Part shown: positions 17,265 to 25,578 of the stretch, in pieces | Numbering within the stretch: position 1 is the first letter of the stretch | Layout of the letters: each line of letters begins with the position of its first letter | Source: Ramlibacter tataouinensis | GTDB lineage: Bacteria; Pseudomonadota; Gammaproteobacteria; Burkholderiales; Burkholderiaceae_C | Assembly (NCBI GenBank): GCA_002427815.1 | Contig: DIZF01000088.1 | Location: forward strand, 1-37,159 | Direction of reading: 5' to 3' | DNA length: 37,159 nt | Program-made: the position numbers and the translations under genes | The notes under the pieces: model-generated | The model's input: the letters and a program-made list of their open reading frames with translations, nothing else | Databases searched by the model: none | What the model was told of the DNA's origin: nothing

Positions 17265-18677
17265 TCATCCCTTCAGCGTCTGTTCCAGCACGTGCAGCTG
17301 CTGGTTCAACTCGGTCATCTGCTGGCGCTCGCCGCCGATCTTGCGCACCGCGTGCAGCACCGTGGTGTGGTCGCGACCACCGAACAGCTCGCCGATCTCG
17401 GGCAGGCTCTTCTGGGTCAGTTCCTTGGCCAGGTACATCGCGATCTGGCGCGGACGGGCGATCGAGGCCGGCCGCTTCTTGGAGTACATGTCGGCGACCT
17501 TGATCTTGTAGTAGTCGGCCACCGTCTTCTGGATGTTTTCCACCGAAATCTGGCGGTTCTGGATCGACAGCAGGTCGCGCAGCGCCTCGCGGGCCAGCTG
17601 GATCGAGATTTCCTTCTGGTTGAAGCGCGAATAGGCCAGGATCTTGCGCAGCGCGCCTTCGAGTTCGCGCACGTTGGAGCGCACGTTCTTGGCCACGAAG
17701 AAGGCCACTTCCTCGGGCATCTCGGCGCTTTCGGCGCGGGCCTTGTTGATCAGGATGGCCACGCGCATCTCGAGTTCGGGCGGCTCGATCGCCACCGTCA
17801 GGCCGGAATCGAAGCGGGAAACCAGCCTCTCGTGGATGTCGGCCAGGCCCTTGGGATAGGTGTCGCTGGTCATCACGATGTGGGATTTCTTGGCCAGCAG
17901 CGCCTCGAAGGCGTTGAAGAACTCCTCCTGGGTGCGGTCCTTGTTGGCGAAGAACTGGACGTCGTCGATCAGCAGCAGATCGAGCGAGTGGTAGCGCTCC
18001 TTGAATTCGTCGAAAGTCTTGCGCTGGTAGGCCTTAACCACATCCGAAACGAATTGCTCGGCATGGATGTAGAGAACTTTGCTGCCGGGCCGGTCGGCCA
18101 GCAGCTTGTTGCCCACCGCGTGCATCAAATGGGTTTTGCCCAGGCCGACCCCGCCGTAGATGAAAAGCGGGTTGTAAAGCTGGCCCGGCATGCCCGAGAC
18201 GTGCATCGCGGCGGCCCGGGCCATGCGGTTGGCCGTGCCCTCGACCAGGGTGTCGAAAGTCAGTGCCGTGTTGAGGCGGTTCTTGAACGCGGCGTTGGCG
18301 CTCTCGTCGCTGATCTCGACCGGCTCCGGCGCTCGCCCCATCTCGGAAGAGGATGGTGTCGAATATGTCCTGGCACCGACTTCTCTAAGAGCAAGCGCTA
18401 ACTCCACGTGCACCGGCTGGCCATAAAGCTTCTCCAGCAGGTTCCCGATGCGGCCCGCATACTGGGCCCGCACCCAGTCGAGCTTGAAGCGGTTGGCCAC
18501 GTACACAGTGACCTTCGACAGGTCGTCCGAGACCTGCGCCACCAGCGGCTTGATCCAGGTGTTGTACTGCTGTTCCGGGAGTTCCTGGGCCAGCTGGTCG
18601 ATGCACGCTTGCCACAGGCTGTCGCCCGCGCCATGGCTGGCGTGAGCCGCCAGACTGTTGTGTTGCCCCTCACTCAT
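17265..18677 (-). CDS. dnaA: Chromosomal replication initiator DnaA
   Basis: This 470-residue initiator binds DnaA boxes, oligomerises with ATP and opens the origin. Domain I (about 20-95; LWQACIDQLAQELPEQQYNTWIKPL) leads to a short variable linker. The AAA+ domain has Walker A GGVGLGKT (175-182), Walker B LLLIDD (about 234-239) and sensor residues. Domain IV ends with the DNA-reading signature GGRDHTTVLHAVRKI. Its length matches E. coli DnaA (467). A promoter at 18724-18752 overlaps a DnaA box, and another box lies in the leader, which suggests autoregulation. It is divergent from rpmH. Confidence 0.98.
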   Translation of the reverse strand: MSEGQHNSLAAHASHGAGDSLWQACIDQLAQELPEQQYNTWIKPLVAQVSDDLSKVTVYVANRFKLDWVRAQYAGRIGNLLEKLYGQPVHVELALALREVGARTYSTPSSSEMGRAPEPVEISDESANAAFKNRLNTALTFDTLVEGTANRMARAAAMHVSGMPGQLYNPLFIYGGVGLGKTHLMHAVGNKLLADRPGSKVLYIHAEQFVSDVVKAYQRKTFDEFKERYHSLDLLLIDDVQFFANKDRTQEEFFNAFEALLAKKSHIVMTSDTYPKGLADIHERLVSRFDSGLTVAIEPPELEMRVAILINKARAESAEMPEEVAFFVAKNVRSNVRELEGALRKILAYSRFNQKEISIQLAREALRDLLSIQNRQISVENIQKTVADYYKIKVADMYSKKRPASIARPRQIAMYLAKELTQKSLPEIGELFGGRDHTTVLHAVRKIGGERQQMTELNQQLHVLEQTLKG

Positions 18678-18693
18678 TGGTGGCTGTCGCCTC

Positions 18694-18702
18694 TGTGGAT
18701 AT
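18694..18702 (+). promoter_or_regulatory. DnaA box (8 of 9) in the dnaA leader
   Basis: TGTGGATAT, one change from consensus, between the predicted dnaA transcription start (about 18717) and the ATG at 18677. Confidence 0.55.
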
Positions 18703-18723
18703 TGTCATTCTGGTAAGCCGTAC

Positions 18724-18752
18724 ATTCTAGTTTATCAAGGCGTTATCCACAA
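18724..18752 (-). promoter_or_regulatory. dnaA promoter overlapped by a DnaA box
   Basis: On the minus strand: TTGTGG (18752-18747), a 17-base spacer, TAGAAT (18729-18724, 5 of 6). Transcription should start near 18717. The -35 is embedded in a DnaA box (18743-18751). Confidence 0.65.
18743..18751 (-). promoter_or_regulatory. DnaA box (perfect)
   Basis: TTATCCACA on the plus strand, TGTGGATAA on the minus strand. It overlaps the -35 hexamer of the likely dnaA promoter, so bound DnaA would block RNA polymerase. Confidence 0.8.
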
Positions 18753-18853
18753 AGACGTTTTCGCCATGAGGGGAGCTGCCGAGCAGGGCTGCGGACTGCC
18801 AATGGAAGAGGTCCGCGCGACACTGGCGCGCGGGGTCTTGCCCGCGTATGTCC

Positions 18854-18882
18854 TTGCCGCTATTGGGAATTTCCGCGATAAT
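18854..18882 (+). promoter_or_regulatory. rpmH operon promoter
   Basis: TTGCCG (18854-18859), 17-base spacer, GATAAT (18877-18882, 5 of 6). Transcription would start near 18889, about 18 bases before rpmH. It probably drives rpmH-rnpA-yidD-yidC. Confidence 0.65.
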
Positions 18883-18906
18883 CATGGGTTTCCCTGAGCA
18901 CCAAAC

Positions 18907-19041
18907 ATGAAACGCACCTACCAACCCTCCAAAGTGCGCCGCGCACGCACCCACGGCTTCCTGGTCCGCATGAAGACCCGTGGCGGCCGCGCCGTCATCA
19001 ACGCACGCCGCGCCAAGGGGCGCAAGCGCCTGGCGGTCTGA
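18907..19041 (+). CDS. rpmH: 50S ribosomal protein L34
   Basis: The 44-residue protein starts MKRTYQPSKVRRARTHGFL and ends RRAKGRKRLAV, the near-invariant L34 sequence. It is a small, very basic ribosomal protein of the large subunit. It was read directly from the sequence, since it is very short. The start is clear from homology, although the ribosome site before it is weak. It heads the rpmH-rnpA-yidD-yidC cluster, the common bacterial arrangement beside dnaA. Confidence 0.98.
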   Translation: MKRTYQPSKVRRARTHGFLVRMKTRGGRAVINARRAKGRKRLAV

Positions 19042-19079
19042 GCCGGCGCATCGCTGGCCAGCCCACCCGGCGCCATCCA

Positions 19080-19538
19080 GTGCAGCGGCTGAAGACTCGG
19101 GCACAGTTCGAGGCCGTCATGGCGGGCACCACGGTTTCCCGCACTGCGCACTTCGCATTGCACCGCCGTGAGCTCGATGCGCCCCAGGCGCCCATCACAG
19201 GGCCTGAGTCCTCGCGACCCGCGTCCGAAGGACTCCTTCCAATTCCGGTCACAGGGCCTGGGTCGGCAGGACCCAAGGCCCTGTTTGCTGTGCGCGAGCC
19301 CTGGATCGGCGCCCTGATTCCCAAGCGCTGGGCCAAGCGGGCCGTCACCCGAAACACCATCAAACGCCAGATCTACGCCGTGAGCCAGTCCATCGAATCG
19401 GAAATGCCGGCGGCAGCCCATGTGGTGCGGCTGCGCGCCGGGTTCGACCGCGCCCGGTTCATCAGCGCCACATCCGATGTGCTCAAGCGGGCCGTGCGCG
19501 CGGAACTGCAAGAGCTGTTTGCCCGGGCCACGCCATGA
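19080..19538 (+). CDS. rnpA: Ribonuclease P protein component, with an internal insert
   Basis: This 152-residue protein is the protein subunit of RNase P, which with its RNA trims tRNA 5' ends. It starts with GTG at 19080 (MQRLKTRAQFEAVM). The conserved basic RNR-like motif KRAVTRNTIKRQIY (about 85-98) contacts the RNA. Between these lies a Pro/Gly/Ser-rich insert (about 35-66) absent from shorter homologues (E. coli 119). It is encoded by two imperfect direct repeats spaced 54 bases, so the frame is kept. The stop overlaps the ATG of yidD (ATGA), so translation is probably coupled. Confidence 0.95.
   Translation: MQRLKTRAQFEAVMAGTTVSRTAHFALHRRELDAPQAPITGPESSRPASEGLLPIPVTGPGSAGPKALFAVREPWIGALIPKRWAKRAVTRNTIKRQIYAVSQSIESEMPAAAHVVRLRAGFDRARFISATSDVLKRAVRAELQELFARATP
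19195..19274 (+). repeat. In-frame imperfect direct repeat inside rnpA
   Basis: Copies at 19195-19220 and 19249-19274 share TCACAGGGCCTG, then GTC and GACCC. The 54-base period keeps the reading frame (ITGPESSRP and VTGPGSAGP) and encodes the low-complexity insert. Confidence 0.7.
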
Positions 19539-19813
19539 TCCGCGCCGCCCTGATCGCCCTGGTCAAGGGCTATCGGCTCCTGCTCAGTCCCTGGCTGGGT
19601 TCGAGCTGCCGCTTCACTCCCAGCTGTTCGGCCTATTCGCTGCAGGCGCTGGAGCGCCATGGCGCCGGTGCCGGAACCTATGTGACTCTCACCCGCCTGG
19701 TGCGCTGCCATCCCTGGTGCGAGGGCGGGCATGACCCCGTGCCCGACGACCTGCAGGCGCCGGGCTGGCTGACTCACCTGATCTCACCCTTATCCAAGAA
19801 GAAGTCTTCATGA
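19535..19813 (+). CDS. yidD: Membrane protein insertion efficiency factor YidD
   Basis: This 92-residue protein has the YidD signature: a hydrophobic amphipathic N-terminus (ALIALVKGYRLLLSPWLG), then CRFTPSCSAYSLQALERHG (about 25-43), and the C-terminal LVRCHPWCEGGHDPVP motif with two more cysteines. YidD helps YidC-dependent membrane insertion at the inner face of the inner membrane. Its length is close to the family's usual 75-95. It overlaps rnpA at one end and yidC at the other (each ATGA), so the three are translated as a chain. Confidence 0.96.
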   Translation: MIRAALIALVKGYRLLLSPWLGSSCRFTPSCSAYSLQALERHGAGAGTYVTLTRLVRCHPWCEGGHDPVPDDLQAPGWLTHLISPLSKKKSS

Positions 19814-21570
19814 ATGACATTCGCCGCACCATCCTGTGGGTGATCTTTGGCTTTTCCATGGTGCTGCTGTGGGACCAGTGGCAGGTCTATAACGGCAAGA
19901 GCGCCACGTTCTTCCCGTCCAGCCACAAGCCGGCCGCCACCGCCAGCGCCCCGGCAGGCGCCTCCAGCGTGCCGGCCGGCACGGTAACCGCCACGCCTGC
20001 GCCCGCCACCACGGTCGCCGGCGCGGTTCCGCCCGGCAGCGTCCCCGTGGGCCCGGCTCCAGTGGCCGCCGGCGAGAAGATCACCGTCACCACCGACCTG
20101 CTGCGCCTGACCTTCGACACCGTGGGCGGGTCGCTGGTGCGCACCGAGTTCCTGACGCAGGCCGGCGACAACATGGTCGGCGACTTCGTGCTGCTCGACG
20201 ACGTGCCGGGCCATAAATACGTGGCCGAATCGGGCCTGATCGGCGGGGACTTCCCCAATCACAAGACGGTGATGACGTTCAGCGGCGACCGCGAACTGAA
20301 GGACGGTGCCAACGATCTGACGGTCCGGTTCGAGTCGCCGGCGCAGGGCGGCGTCAAGCTGGTCAAGACCTATACCTTCAAACGCGGCGCCTATGACGCG
20401 TCGGTGCGCAATGAAGTCATCAACGTCGGGCCCGCACCGGTGTCGCCGCAGCTCTACCTGCAGATCGTGCGCGACGGCAATCCCGTCGTCACACATATTC
20501 CCGCACCCAAGCTGCTGCAGTTGACATGTCCGAGCGGGCCTCTGTGCTTCCAGAACATGCCATCTTTCTATTCGACCTTCACCGGCCCGGCGGCGTACAC
20601 CGAAGCCAAGAAATTCCACAAGGTCGACTTCAAGGACATCGACAAGGGCAAGGCCGATATCGACAAGGAATCGAGCAACGGCTACGTGGCCATGGTGCAG
20701 CACTACTTCGCCAGCGCCTGGATTCTGCCGGACGGCGTCAAGCGCGAACTGTTCGTGCGCAAGGTCGACACCAACTTGTACGCGGTCGGGATGATCGATC
20801 CGCTCGGCGCCATTGCACCGGGCGCCACCAAGACCGTGGAAGCGAAATTCTTTGCCGGTCCGCAGGTGGAAAAGCTGCTCGAGACGATCGCTCCCGGCCT
20901 GGACCTGGTCAAGGACTACGGCTGGCTCACCATCCTGTCCAAGCCGCTGTACTGGCTGCTGACCCAGCTGCACCGTTTCCTGCTCAACTGGGGCTGGTCC
21001 ATCATGGCGCTGGTTCTGACGATCAAGATCGCGTTCTACTGGCTGCAGGCCAAGGGCTACGAAAGCATGGCCAAGATGAAGGCCATCAATCCCAAGGTCA
21101 TGGCGATGCGCGAGCGCCTCAAGGACAACCCGCAGCAGATGCAGCAGGAGATGATGAAGATCTATCGCGAGGAAAAGGTCAACCCCATGGGCGGCTGCTT
21201 CCCGATCATGGTCCAGATTCCGGTGTTCATCGCGCTGTATTGGGTGCTGTTGTCCAGCGTCGAGATGCGCGGCGCACCGTGGGTCGGCTGGATCCACGAT
21301 CTGGCCGCGCCCGATCCGTACTTCATCCTGCCGCTGGTGATGACCCTCACGACCTTGCTGCAGACGGCGCTCAATCCCGCGCCGCCGGACCCGATGCAGG
21401 CCAAGCTGATGTGGTTCATGCCGCTGGCCTTCAGTGTGATGTTCTTCTTTTTCCCGGCCGGCCTGGTGCTGTACTGGATCACCAACAACGTGTTGTCGAT
21501 CGCCCAGCAATGGCTGATCAACAAACGCATGGGCGTGCCGCCGCAGTTCCATCTGCCGAAGTTCAGATAG
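19810..21570 (+). CDS. yidC: Membrane protein insertase YidC
   Basis: The 586-residue insertase places membrane proteins into the inner membrane, alone or with SecYEG. An N-terminal membrane helix (about 8-24) is followed by an Ala/Pro-rich linker (about 40-80), then the large periplasmic P1 domain and the C-terminal cluster of five helices. The conserved SKPLYWLLTQLHRFLLNWGWSI, the cytoplasmic loop with ESMAKMKAINPKVMAMRERLKD, and the MGGCFPIMVQIPVFIALYWVLL segment are visible. It is longer than E. coli YidC (548), mainly in the linker. It overlaps yidD (ATGA). A REP-like hairpin pair separates it from mnmE. Confidence 0.97.
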   Translation: MNDIRRTILWVIFGFSMVLLWDQWQVYNGKSATFFPSSHKPAATASAPAGASSVPAGTVTATPAPATTVAGAVPPGSVPVGPAPVAAGEKITVTTDLLRLTFDTVGGSLVRTEFLTQAGDNMVGDFVLLDDVPGHKYVAESGLIGGDFPNHKTVMTFSGDRELKDGANDLTVRFESPAQGGVKLVKTYTFKRGAYDASVRNEVINVGPAPVSPQLYLQIVRDGNPVVTHIPAPKLLQLTCPSGPLCFQNMPSFYSTFTGPAAYTEAKKFHKVDFKDIDKGKADIDKESSNGYVAMVQHYFASAWILPDGVKRELFVRKVDTNLYAVGMIDPLGAIAPGATKTVEAKFFAGPQVEKLLETIAPGLDLVKDYGWLTILSKPLYWLLTQLHRFLLNWGWSIMALVLTIKIAFYWLQAKGYESMAKMKAINPKVMAMRERLKDNPQQMQQEMMKIYREEKVNPMGGCFPIMVQIPVFIALYWVLLSSVEMRGAPWVGWIHDLAAPDPYFILPLVMTLTTLLQTALNPAPPDPMQAKLMWFMPLAFSVMFFFFPAGLVLYWITNNVLSIAQQWLINKRMGVPPQFHLPKFR

Positions 21571-21580
21571 ACCGTATAAC

Positions 21581-21661
21581 CCCTCTCCCTCCGGGAGAGG
21601 GCAGGGGTGAGGGCGGGCGCACCAGGAGCCCCCACCCTGACCCTCCCCCAATGGGGGAGGG
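21581..21661. repeat. Inverted pair of REP-like hairpins between yidC and mnmE
   Basis: Unit 1: CCCTCTCCC (21581-21589), loop TCC, GGGAGAGGG (21593-21601), then CAGGGGTGAGGG to 21613. Unit 2 is the reverse layout: CCACCCTGA, then CCCTCCCCC (21641-21649), loop AAT, GGGGGAGGG (21653-21661). The two are mirror oriented, like a BIME. The G-rich arm ends a dozen bases before the mnmE start, so it may double as its ribosome-binding region. Confidence 0.75.
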
Positions 21662-21672
21662 GACAATATGGA

Positions 21673-23097
21673 ATGCTCGCGCGCCACAACGACCCCATCG
21701 CCGCCATTGCCACCGCCCCCGGGCGCGGCGCGGTGGGCATCGTGCGGGTGTCCGGCCCGTCGCTCGCGCCGCTGATCCAGGCCATCGGCGGCCGCGCGCT
21801 CAAGCCCCGCGAAGCCACCTTGCTTCCGTTTCGCGCCGCCGACGGCAGCACCATCGACCAGGGCCTGGCGATCCACTTCCCGGCGCCGCATTCCTATACC
21901 GGCGAGGACGTGCTGGAGCTGCAGGCCCATGGCGGGCCGGTCGTGCTGCAGCTGTTGCTGGCGCGCTGCCTGGAGGCGGGAGCGCAGGCCGATCCGGCCA
22001 CCGGCGCGCCGCGCCTTGCCGGCTTGCGGCTGGCGCAACCGGGCGAATTCACCGAGCGCGCCTTCCTGAACGACAAGATCGACCTGGCGCAGGCCGAGGC
22101 CATCGCCGACCTGATCGACGCCAGCACCGAGGCGGCCGCCCGCAGCGCCAGCCGTTCGCTGTCCGGCGAGTTCTCGGGCGAGGTCCATGCCTTGCGCGAA
22201 GCGCTGGTGCACCTGCGCATGCTGGTCGAAGCCACGCTGGACTTCCCCGACGAGGAGATCGATTTCCTGCAACAGGCGGACGCGCAGGGCCAGCTCGAGC
22301 GGCTGCGCCAGACCCTGGTGCGCGTGCTGCAGCGGGCGCGCCAGGGGGCGCTGCTGCGCGAGGGCATCAAGGTGGTGCTCGCCGGACAGCCCAACGCGGG
22401 CAAGAGCTCGCTGCTCAATGCGCTGGCCGGTGCCGAGCTGGCGATCGTGACGCCGGTGCCCGGTACGACGCGCGACGTGGTGAGCCAGACCATCCAGATC
22501 GAAGGCGTGCCGCTGCACGTGATCGACACGGCCGGCTTGCGCGACAGCCAGGACCATGTCGAGATGATCGGCATCGAGCGGGCCTGGGGCCAGATCGAAA
22601 ACGCCGACGCGGTGCTGTTCCTGCACGACCTGACGCGCTGGCAGGAAGACGGCTACCAGGCCGGCGATGCATCCATTGCGCGATCGCTCGCCGACAAGTT
22701 GCACCAGACCGTGCCGGTCATCGAAGTCTGGAACAAACTCGATGCCGTCATGCCCGACGCCACGCCCCGCGCGGCGCTTGCCGGCGGCAGCGTCGCCCTC
22801 TCGGCCAAGACCGGCGCCGGCCTGGACGCGCTGCGGCAGCGGCTCCTGCAAGTCGCGGGCTGGCAGTCGGCGCCCGAAGGCGTCTACATCGCACGGGAGC
22901 GCCATGTCCAGGCGCTGCGCCGGGTCGAGGCCCACCTGGCGGCGGCAGCGGACCAGCTGGCGGCCGGTGCCCAGTCGCTGGAGCTGGTGGCCGAAGAGCT
23001 GCGCCTGGGGCAGAACGCGCTCAGCGAAATAACCGGCGAGTTCACGTCGGACGATCTGCTGGGCGTGATCTTCTCGAGTTTCTGCATCGGCAAATAG
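21673..23097 (+). CDS. mnmE: tRNA modification GTPase MnmE
   Basis: The 474-residue GTPase works with MnmG to modify the wobble uridine of several tRNAs. It has an N-terminal formyl-THF-binding domain (about 1-120), a helical domain, and an inserted G domain: GQPNAGKSS (G1, 238-246), TTRD (265-268), DTAG (285-288) and NKLD. It ends CIGK, the C-terminal cysteine motif of MnmE. It is slightly longer than E. coli MnmE (454). I chose the ATG at 21673; an upstream in-frame start would translate the REP-like repeat. yidC precedes it by 102 bases. Confidence 0.96.
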   Translation: MLARHNDPIAAIATAPGRGAVGIVRVSGPSLAPLIQAIGGRALKPREATLLPFRAADGSTIDQGLAIHFPAPHSYTGEDVLELQAHGGPVVLQLLLARCLEAGAQADPATGAPRLAGLRLAQPGEFTERAFLNDKIDLAQAEAIADLIDASTEAAARSASRSLSGEFSGEVHALREALVHLRMLVEATLDFPDEEIDFLQQADAQGQLERLRQTLVRVLQRARQGALLREGIKVVLAGQPNAGKSSLLNALAGAELAIVTPVPGTTRDVVSQTIQIEGVPLHVIDTAGLRDSQDHVEMIGIERAWGQIENADAVLFLHDLTRWQEDGYQAGDASIARSLADKLHQTVPVIEVWNKLDAVMPDATPRAALAGGSVALSAKTGAGLDALRQRLLQVAGWQSAPEGVYIARERHVQALRRVEAHLAAAADQLAAGAQSLELVAEELRLGQNALSEITGEFTSDDLLGVIFSSFCIGK

Positions 23098-23154
23098 CGT
23101 GGTCTCGACAGGGTCTTTCCGGGCAGCGAGGCGAAGGGAGCGTCGTGCCGGACA

Positions 23155-23168
23155 TTGACCTGGATCAA
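23155..23168. promoter_or_regulatory. FNR/ANR-like palindrome
   Basis: TTGACCTGGATCAA differs by one base from the FNR/ANR consensus TTGAT-N4-ATCAA. It lies in the mnmE-transporter gap, about 130 bases before the ATG at 23292. No convincing -10 sits at the usual distance. Confidence 0.45.
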
Positions 23169-23291
23169 GCCGGTTTGTAGGCCGGGGCGGCGCAGGGACC
23201 GGGCGCCGGGTAAGCCCGCATGCGGCCCGCGCCGCAATTCAGGTATTTTGTTGCTGGTATTGCGCGTATCCAATCACACAGGAGACTCATC

Positions 23292-24437
23292 ATGAAACTG
23301 CTCAAATCCGTCGTATTCGCGGCAGCACTGCTGGCCAGCGGTCTGGCGCTGGCCGACATCAACGTCGGTGTCACGCTGTCGGCCACCGGCCCGGCCGCGT
23401 CGCTGGGCATTCCCGAGAAGAACACGATCGCGCTGCTGCCCAAGACCATCGCCGGCCAGAAGATCAACTACATCGTGCTCGACGACGCGTCGGATACGAC
23501 CGCTGCCGTGACCAACACCCGCAAGCTCATCACCGAGGACAAGGTCGACGTCATCCTGGGCTCGACGGTCACGCCCAACTCGCTGGCCATGATCGACGTG
23601 GTGTCGGAAGCCAAGACGCCCATGATCTCGATGGCGGCCTCCGCAAAGATCGTCGAGCCGATGGACGCGAAGAAAGCCTGGGTCTTCAAGACACCGCAGA
23701 ACGACAGCATGATGTCGCAGGCGATCGTGGACCACATGGCCGCCAACGGCGTGAAGACGGTGGGCTTCGTCGGCTTTTCGGATGCCTATGGCGAGGGCTG
23801 GTACCAGGAATTCAGCAAGGCGGCCGCCGCCAAGAACCTGCAGATCGTCGCAAATGAGCGCTATTCCCGCACCGACACCTCGGTGACCGGTCAGGTGCTC
23901 AAGATCATGGCCGCCAAGCCGGATGCCGTATTGATCGCCGGTTCCGGAACGCCCGCGGCGCTGCCGCAGAAGACGCTGAAGGAACGCGGCTATGCAGGCA
24001 AGATCTATCAGACCCACGGCATTGCCAATGCCGACTTCCTGCGCGTCGGCGGCAAGGATGTAGAGGGCACGATCCTGCCGGCCGGGCCGGTGCTGGTGGC
24101 GGCGCAGTTGCCCGACAGCAATCCCGTGAAGAAATCCGCGTTGGCGTACATCGCGGCCTACGAGACCGCGTACGGGAAGGGCAGCGTGTCGACCTTCGGC
24201 GGCCACGCCTGGGATGCGGGTCACCTGTTGGCTGCCGCCGTGCCGGTCGCGCTGAAGAAAGCCAAGCCGGGCACGCCGGAATTCCGGGCCGCGCTGCGTG
24301 ATGCGATCGAGCAGGTCAAGGGCATGGCGGGCGCGCACGGCATTTTCACGATGACCAAGACCGACCATCTGGGCCTGGACCATAACGCACGGGTGATGGT
24401 CAAGATTGAAAACGGCGCCTGGAAATACACGCCCTGA
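23292..24437 (+). CDS. Branched-chain amino acid ABC transporter substrate-binding protein
   Basis: The 381-residue periplasmic-binding protein belongs to the LivK/type I family. The ATG has AGGAG at 23280-23284. A signal peptide (MKLLKSVVFAAALLASGLALA) is followed by DINVGVTLSATGPAASLG, the ligand-binding start typical of the family. It probably captures a branched-chain amino acid or related compound and hands it to the permeases downstream; the true ligand is uncertain. It begins the transporter cluster. A strong hairpin follows (24483-24504), which may raise its mRNA level over the permease genes. Confidence 0.9.
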   Translation: MKLLKSVVFAAALLASGLALADINVGVTLSATGPAASLGIPEKNTIALLPKTIAGQKINYIVLDDASDTTAAVTNTRKLITEDKVDVILGSTVTPNSLAMIDVVSEAKTPMISMAASAKIVEPMDAKKAWVFKTPQNDSMMSQAIVDHMAANGVKTVGFVGFSDAYGEGWYQEFSKAAAAKNLQIVANERYSRTDTSVTGQVLKIMAAKPDAVLIAGSGTPAALPQKTLKERGYAGKIYQTHGIANADFLRVGGKDVEGTILPAGPVLVAAQLPDSNPVKKSALAYIAAYETAYGKGSVSTFGGHAWDAGHLLAAAVPVALKKAKPGTPEFRAALRDAIEQVKGMAGAHGIFTMTKTDHLGLDHNARVMVKIENGAWKYTP

Positions 24438-24482
24438 ATGTCGATGCCTCCGGGCGGCGCTGGCGCTGCCCTGAAAGCGCAA

Positions 24483-24504
24483 GGGGCGCCCGCATGGGCG
24501 CCCC
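24483..24504 (+). terminator. GC-rich hairpin between binding protein and permease genes
   Basis: GGGGCGCCC (24483-24491) and GGGCGCCCC (24496-24504) form a perfect 9-bp stem with loop GCAT, then GCCTTTAG with little U. Probably a partial terminator or mRNA-stabilising element. Confidence 0.55.
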
Positions 24505-24549
24505 GCCTTTAGTCAGATGCCCTGCGCGGGGGCCCAACCGGTATCGATC

Positions 24550-25578
24550 ATGGATGTTCAGATCGCCCTGCTGCTAGGTCAGGACGGCATTGTCAATGGT
24601 GCTATCTATGGCTTGATGGGCCTGGCGCTGGTACTGGTGTTTTCGGTTACGCGGGTCATCTTCATTCCGCAAGGCGAACTGGTCGCGTTTGCCGCCCTGT
24701 CCATGGCCGTGCTGAACGGCGGCGGCGTGCCGCGCACCCTGTGGCTGTTGCTGGGCCTGGCGGCGGTCACCTTGCTGGTGGAAGCGTGGCGGCATCGGCG
24801 CGGCACCGCGGTGGACTGGGCCGCGACCCTGGTCTGGACCGTGCTGTTTCCGGCGCTGGCCGGCGCCATGGTGTGGCTGCGGCCGGGTTCGCTGGCGTTG
24901 CAGGCCCTCACCACCCTGCTGGTGGTGGCGCCGCTCGGGCCGCTGTTGTACCGCCTGGCGTACCGGCCGCTGGCCGACGCCACCGTGCTGATGCTGTTGA
25001 TCGTGTCGGTCGCCCTGCACGGCGTGCTGGTCGGACTGGGCTTGCTGTTCTTCGGCGCCGAAGGTTCGCGCACGCCGGCTTTTTCCGACCTGCGCCTGAA
25101 CCTGGGCGGCGTGGCGGTCACCGGCCAATCGCTGGTGGTCGTGGGGGTGACGCTGGTGCTGGTGATCGCGCTGTTCCGCTTTTTCGGGCGCTCCATGGTG
25201 GGCAAGGCGCTGCGCGCAACCGCCATGAACCGCGTGGGCGCGCGCCTGATGGGCATTCCGACCGAGCTGTCGGGTGACCTGAGCTTTGCCCTGGCCGGCC
25301 TGATCGGCGCGGTGTCGGGGCTGCTCATCGGGCCGCTGACCACGGTGTATTACGACACCGGTTTCCTGATCGGGCTGAAGGGCTTCGTCGCCGCCATCAT
25401 CGGCGGGATGGTCAGCTACCCGCTGGCGCTGGCCGGCGCGCTGCTGGTGGGCCAGCTCGAATCCTTTTCCTCCTTCTGGGCCAGTGCCTACAAGGAGGTG
25501 CTGGTGTTCACCCTGATCATCCCGGTGCTGTGGTGGCGGTCGATGAACAGCCTGCACGTGGAAGAAGACGAAGAATGA
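24550..25578 (+). CDS. livH: Branched-chain amino acid ABC transporter permease (LivH type)
   Basis: This 342-residue inner-membrane permease starts at the ATG at 24550 (MDVQIALLLGQDGIVNGAIYG), the typical LivH opening. About eight to nine hydrophobic segments follow, and the cytoplasmic loop GKALRATAMNRVGARLMGIP (about 220-239) probably contacts the ATPase. An upstream in-frame start adds 11 residues that do not fit the family. Its stop overlaps the ATG of the next gene (ATGA), so production of the two pore halves is coupled. It pairs with the LivM part of the neighbouring fusion. Confidence 0.93.
   Translation: MDVQIALLLGQDGIVNGAIYGLMGLALVLVFSVTRVIFIPQGELVAFAALSMAVLNGGGVPRTLWLLLGLAAVTLLVEAWRHRRGTAVDWAATLVWTVLFPALAGAMVWLRPGSLALQALTTLLVVAPLGPLLYRLAYRPLADATVLMLLIVSVALHGVLVGLGLLFFGAEGSRTPAFSDLRLNLGGVAVTGQSLVVVGVTLVLVIALFRFFGRSMVGKALRATAMNRVGARLMGIPTELSGDLSFALAGLIGAVSGLLIGPLTTVYYDTGFLIGLKGFVAAIIGGMVSYPLALAGALLVGQLESFSSFWASAYKEVLVFTLIIPVLWWRSMNSLHVEEDEE

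Noticed and set aside
19774..22935. A 1053-codon minus-strand reading frame over yidC and mnmE
   Set aside because: Antisense to two certain genes, low-complexity composition, and it crosses the REP-like repeats, giving peptides typical of translated repeats.
20526..23180. An 884-codon plus-strand frame across yidC and mnmE
   Set aside because: An out-of-frame shadow of both genes. It is rich in Arg, Gly and Ala and ends in the intergenic region.
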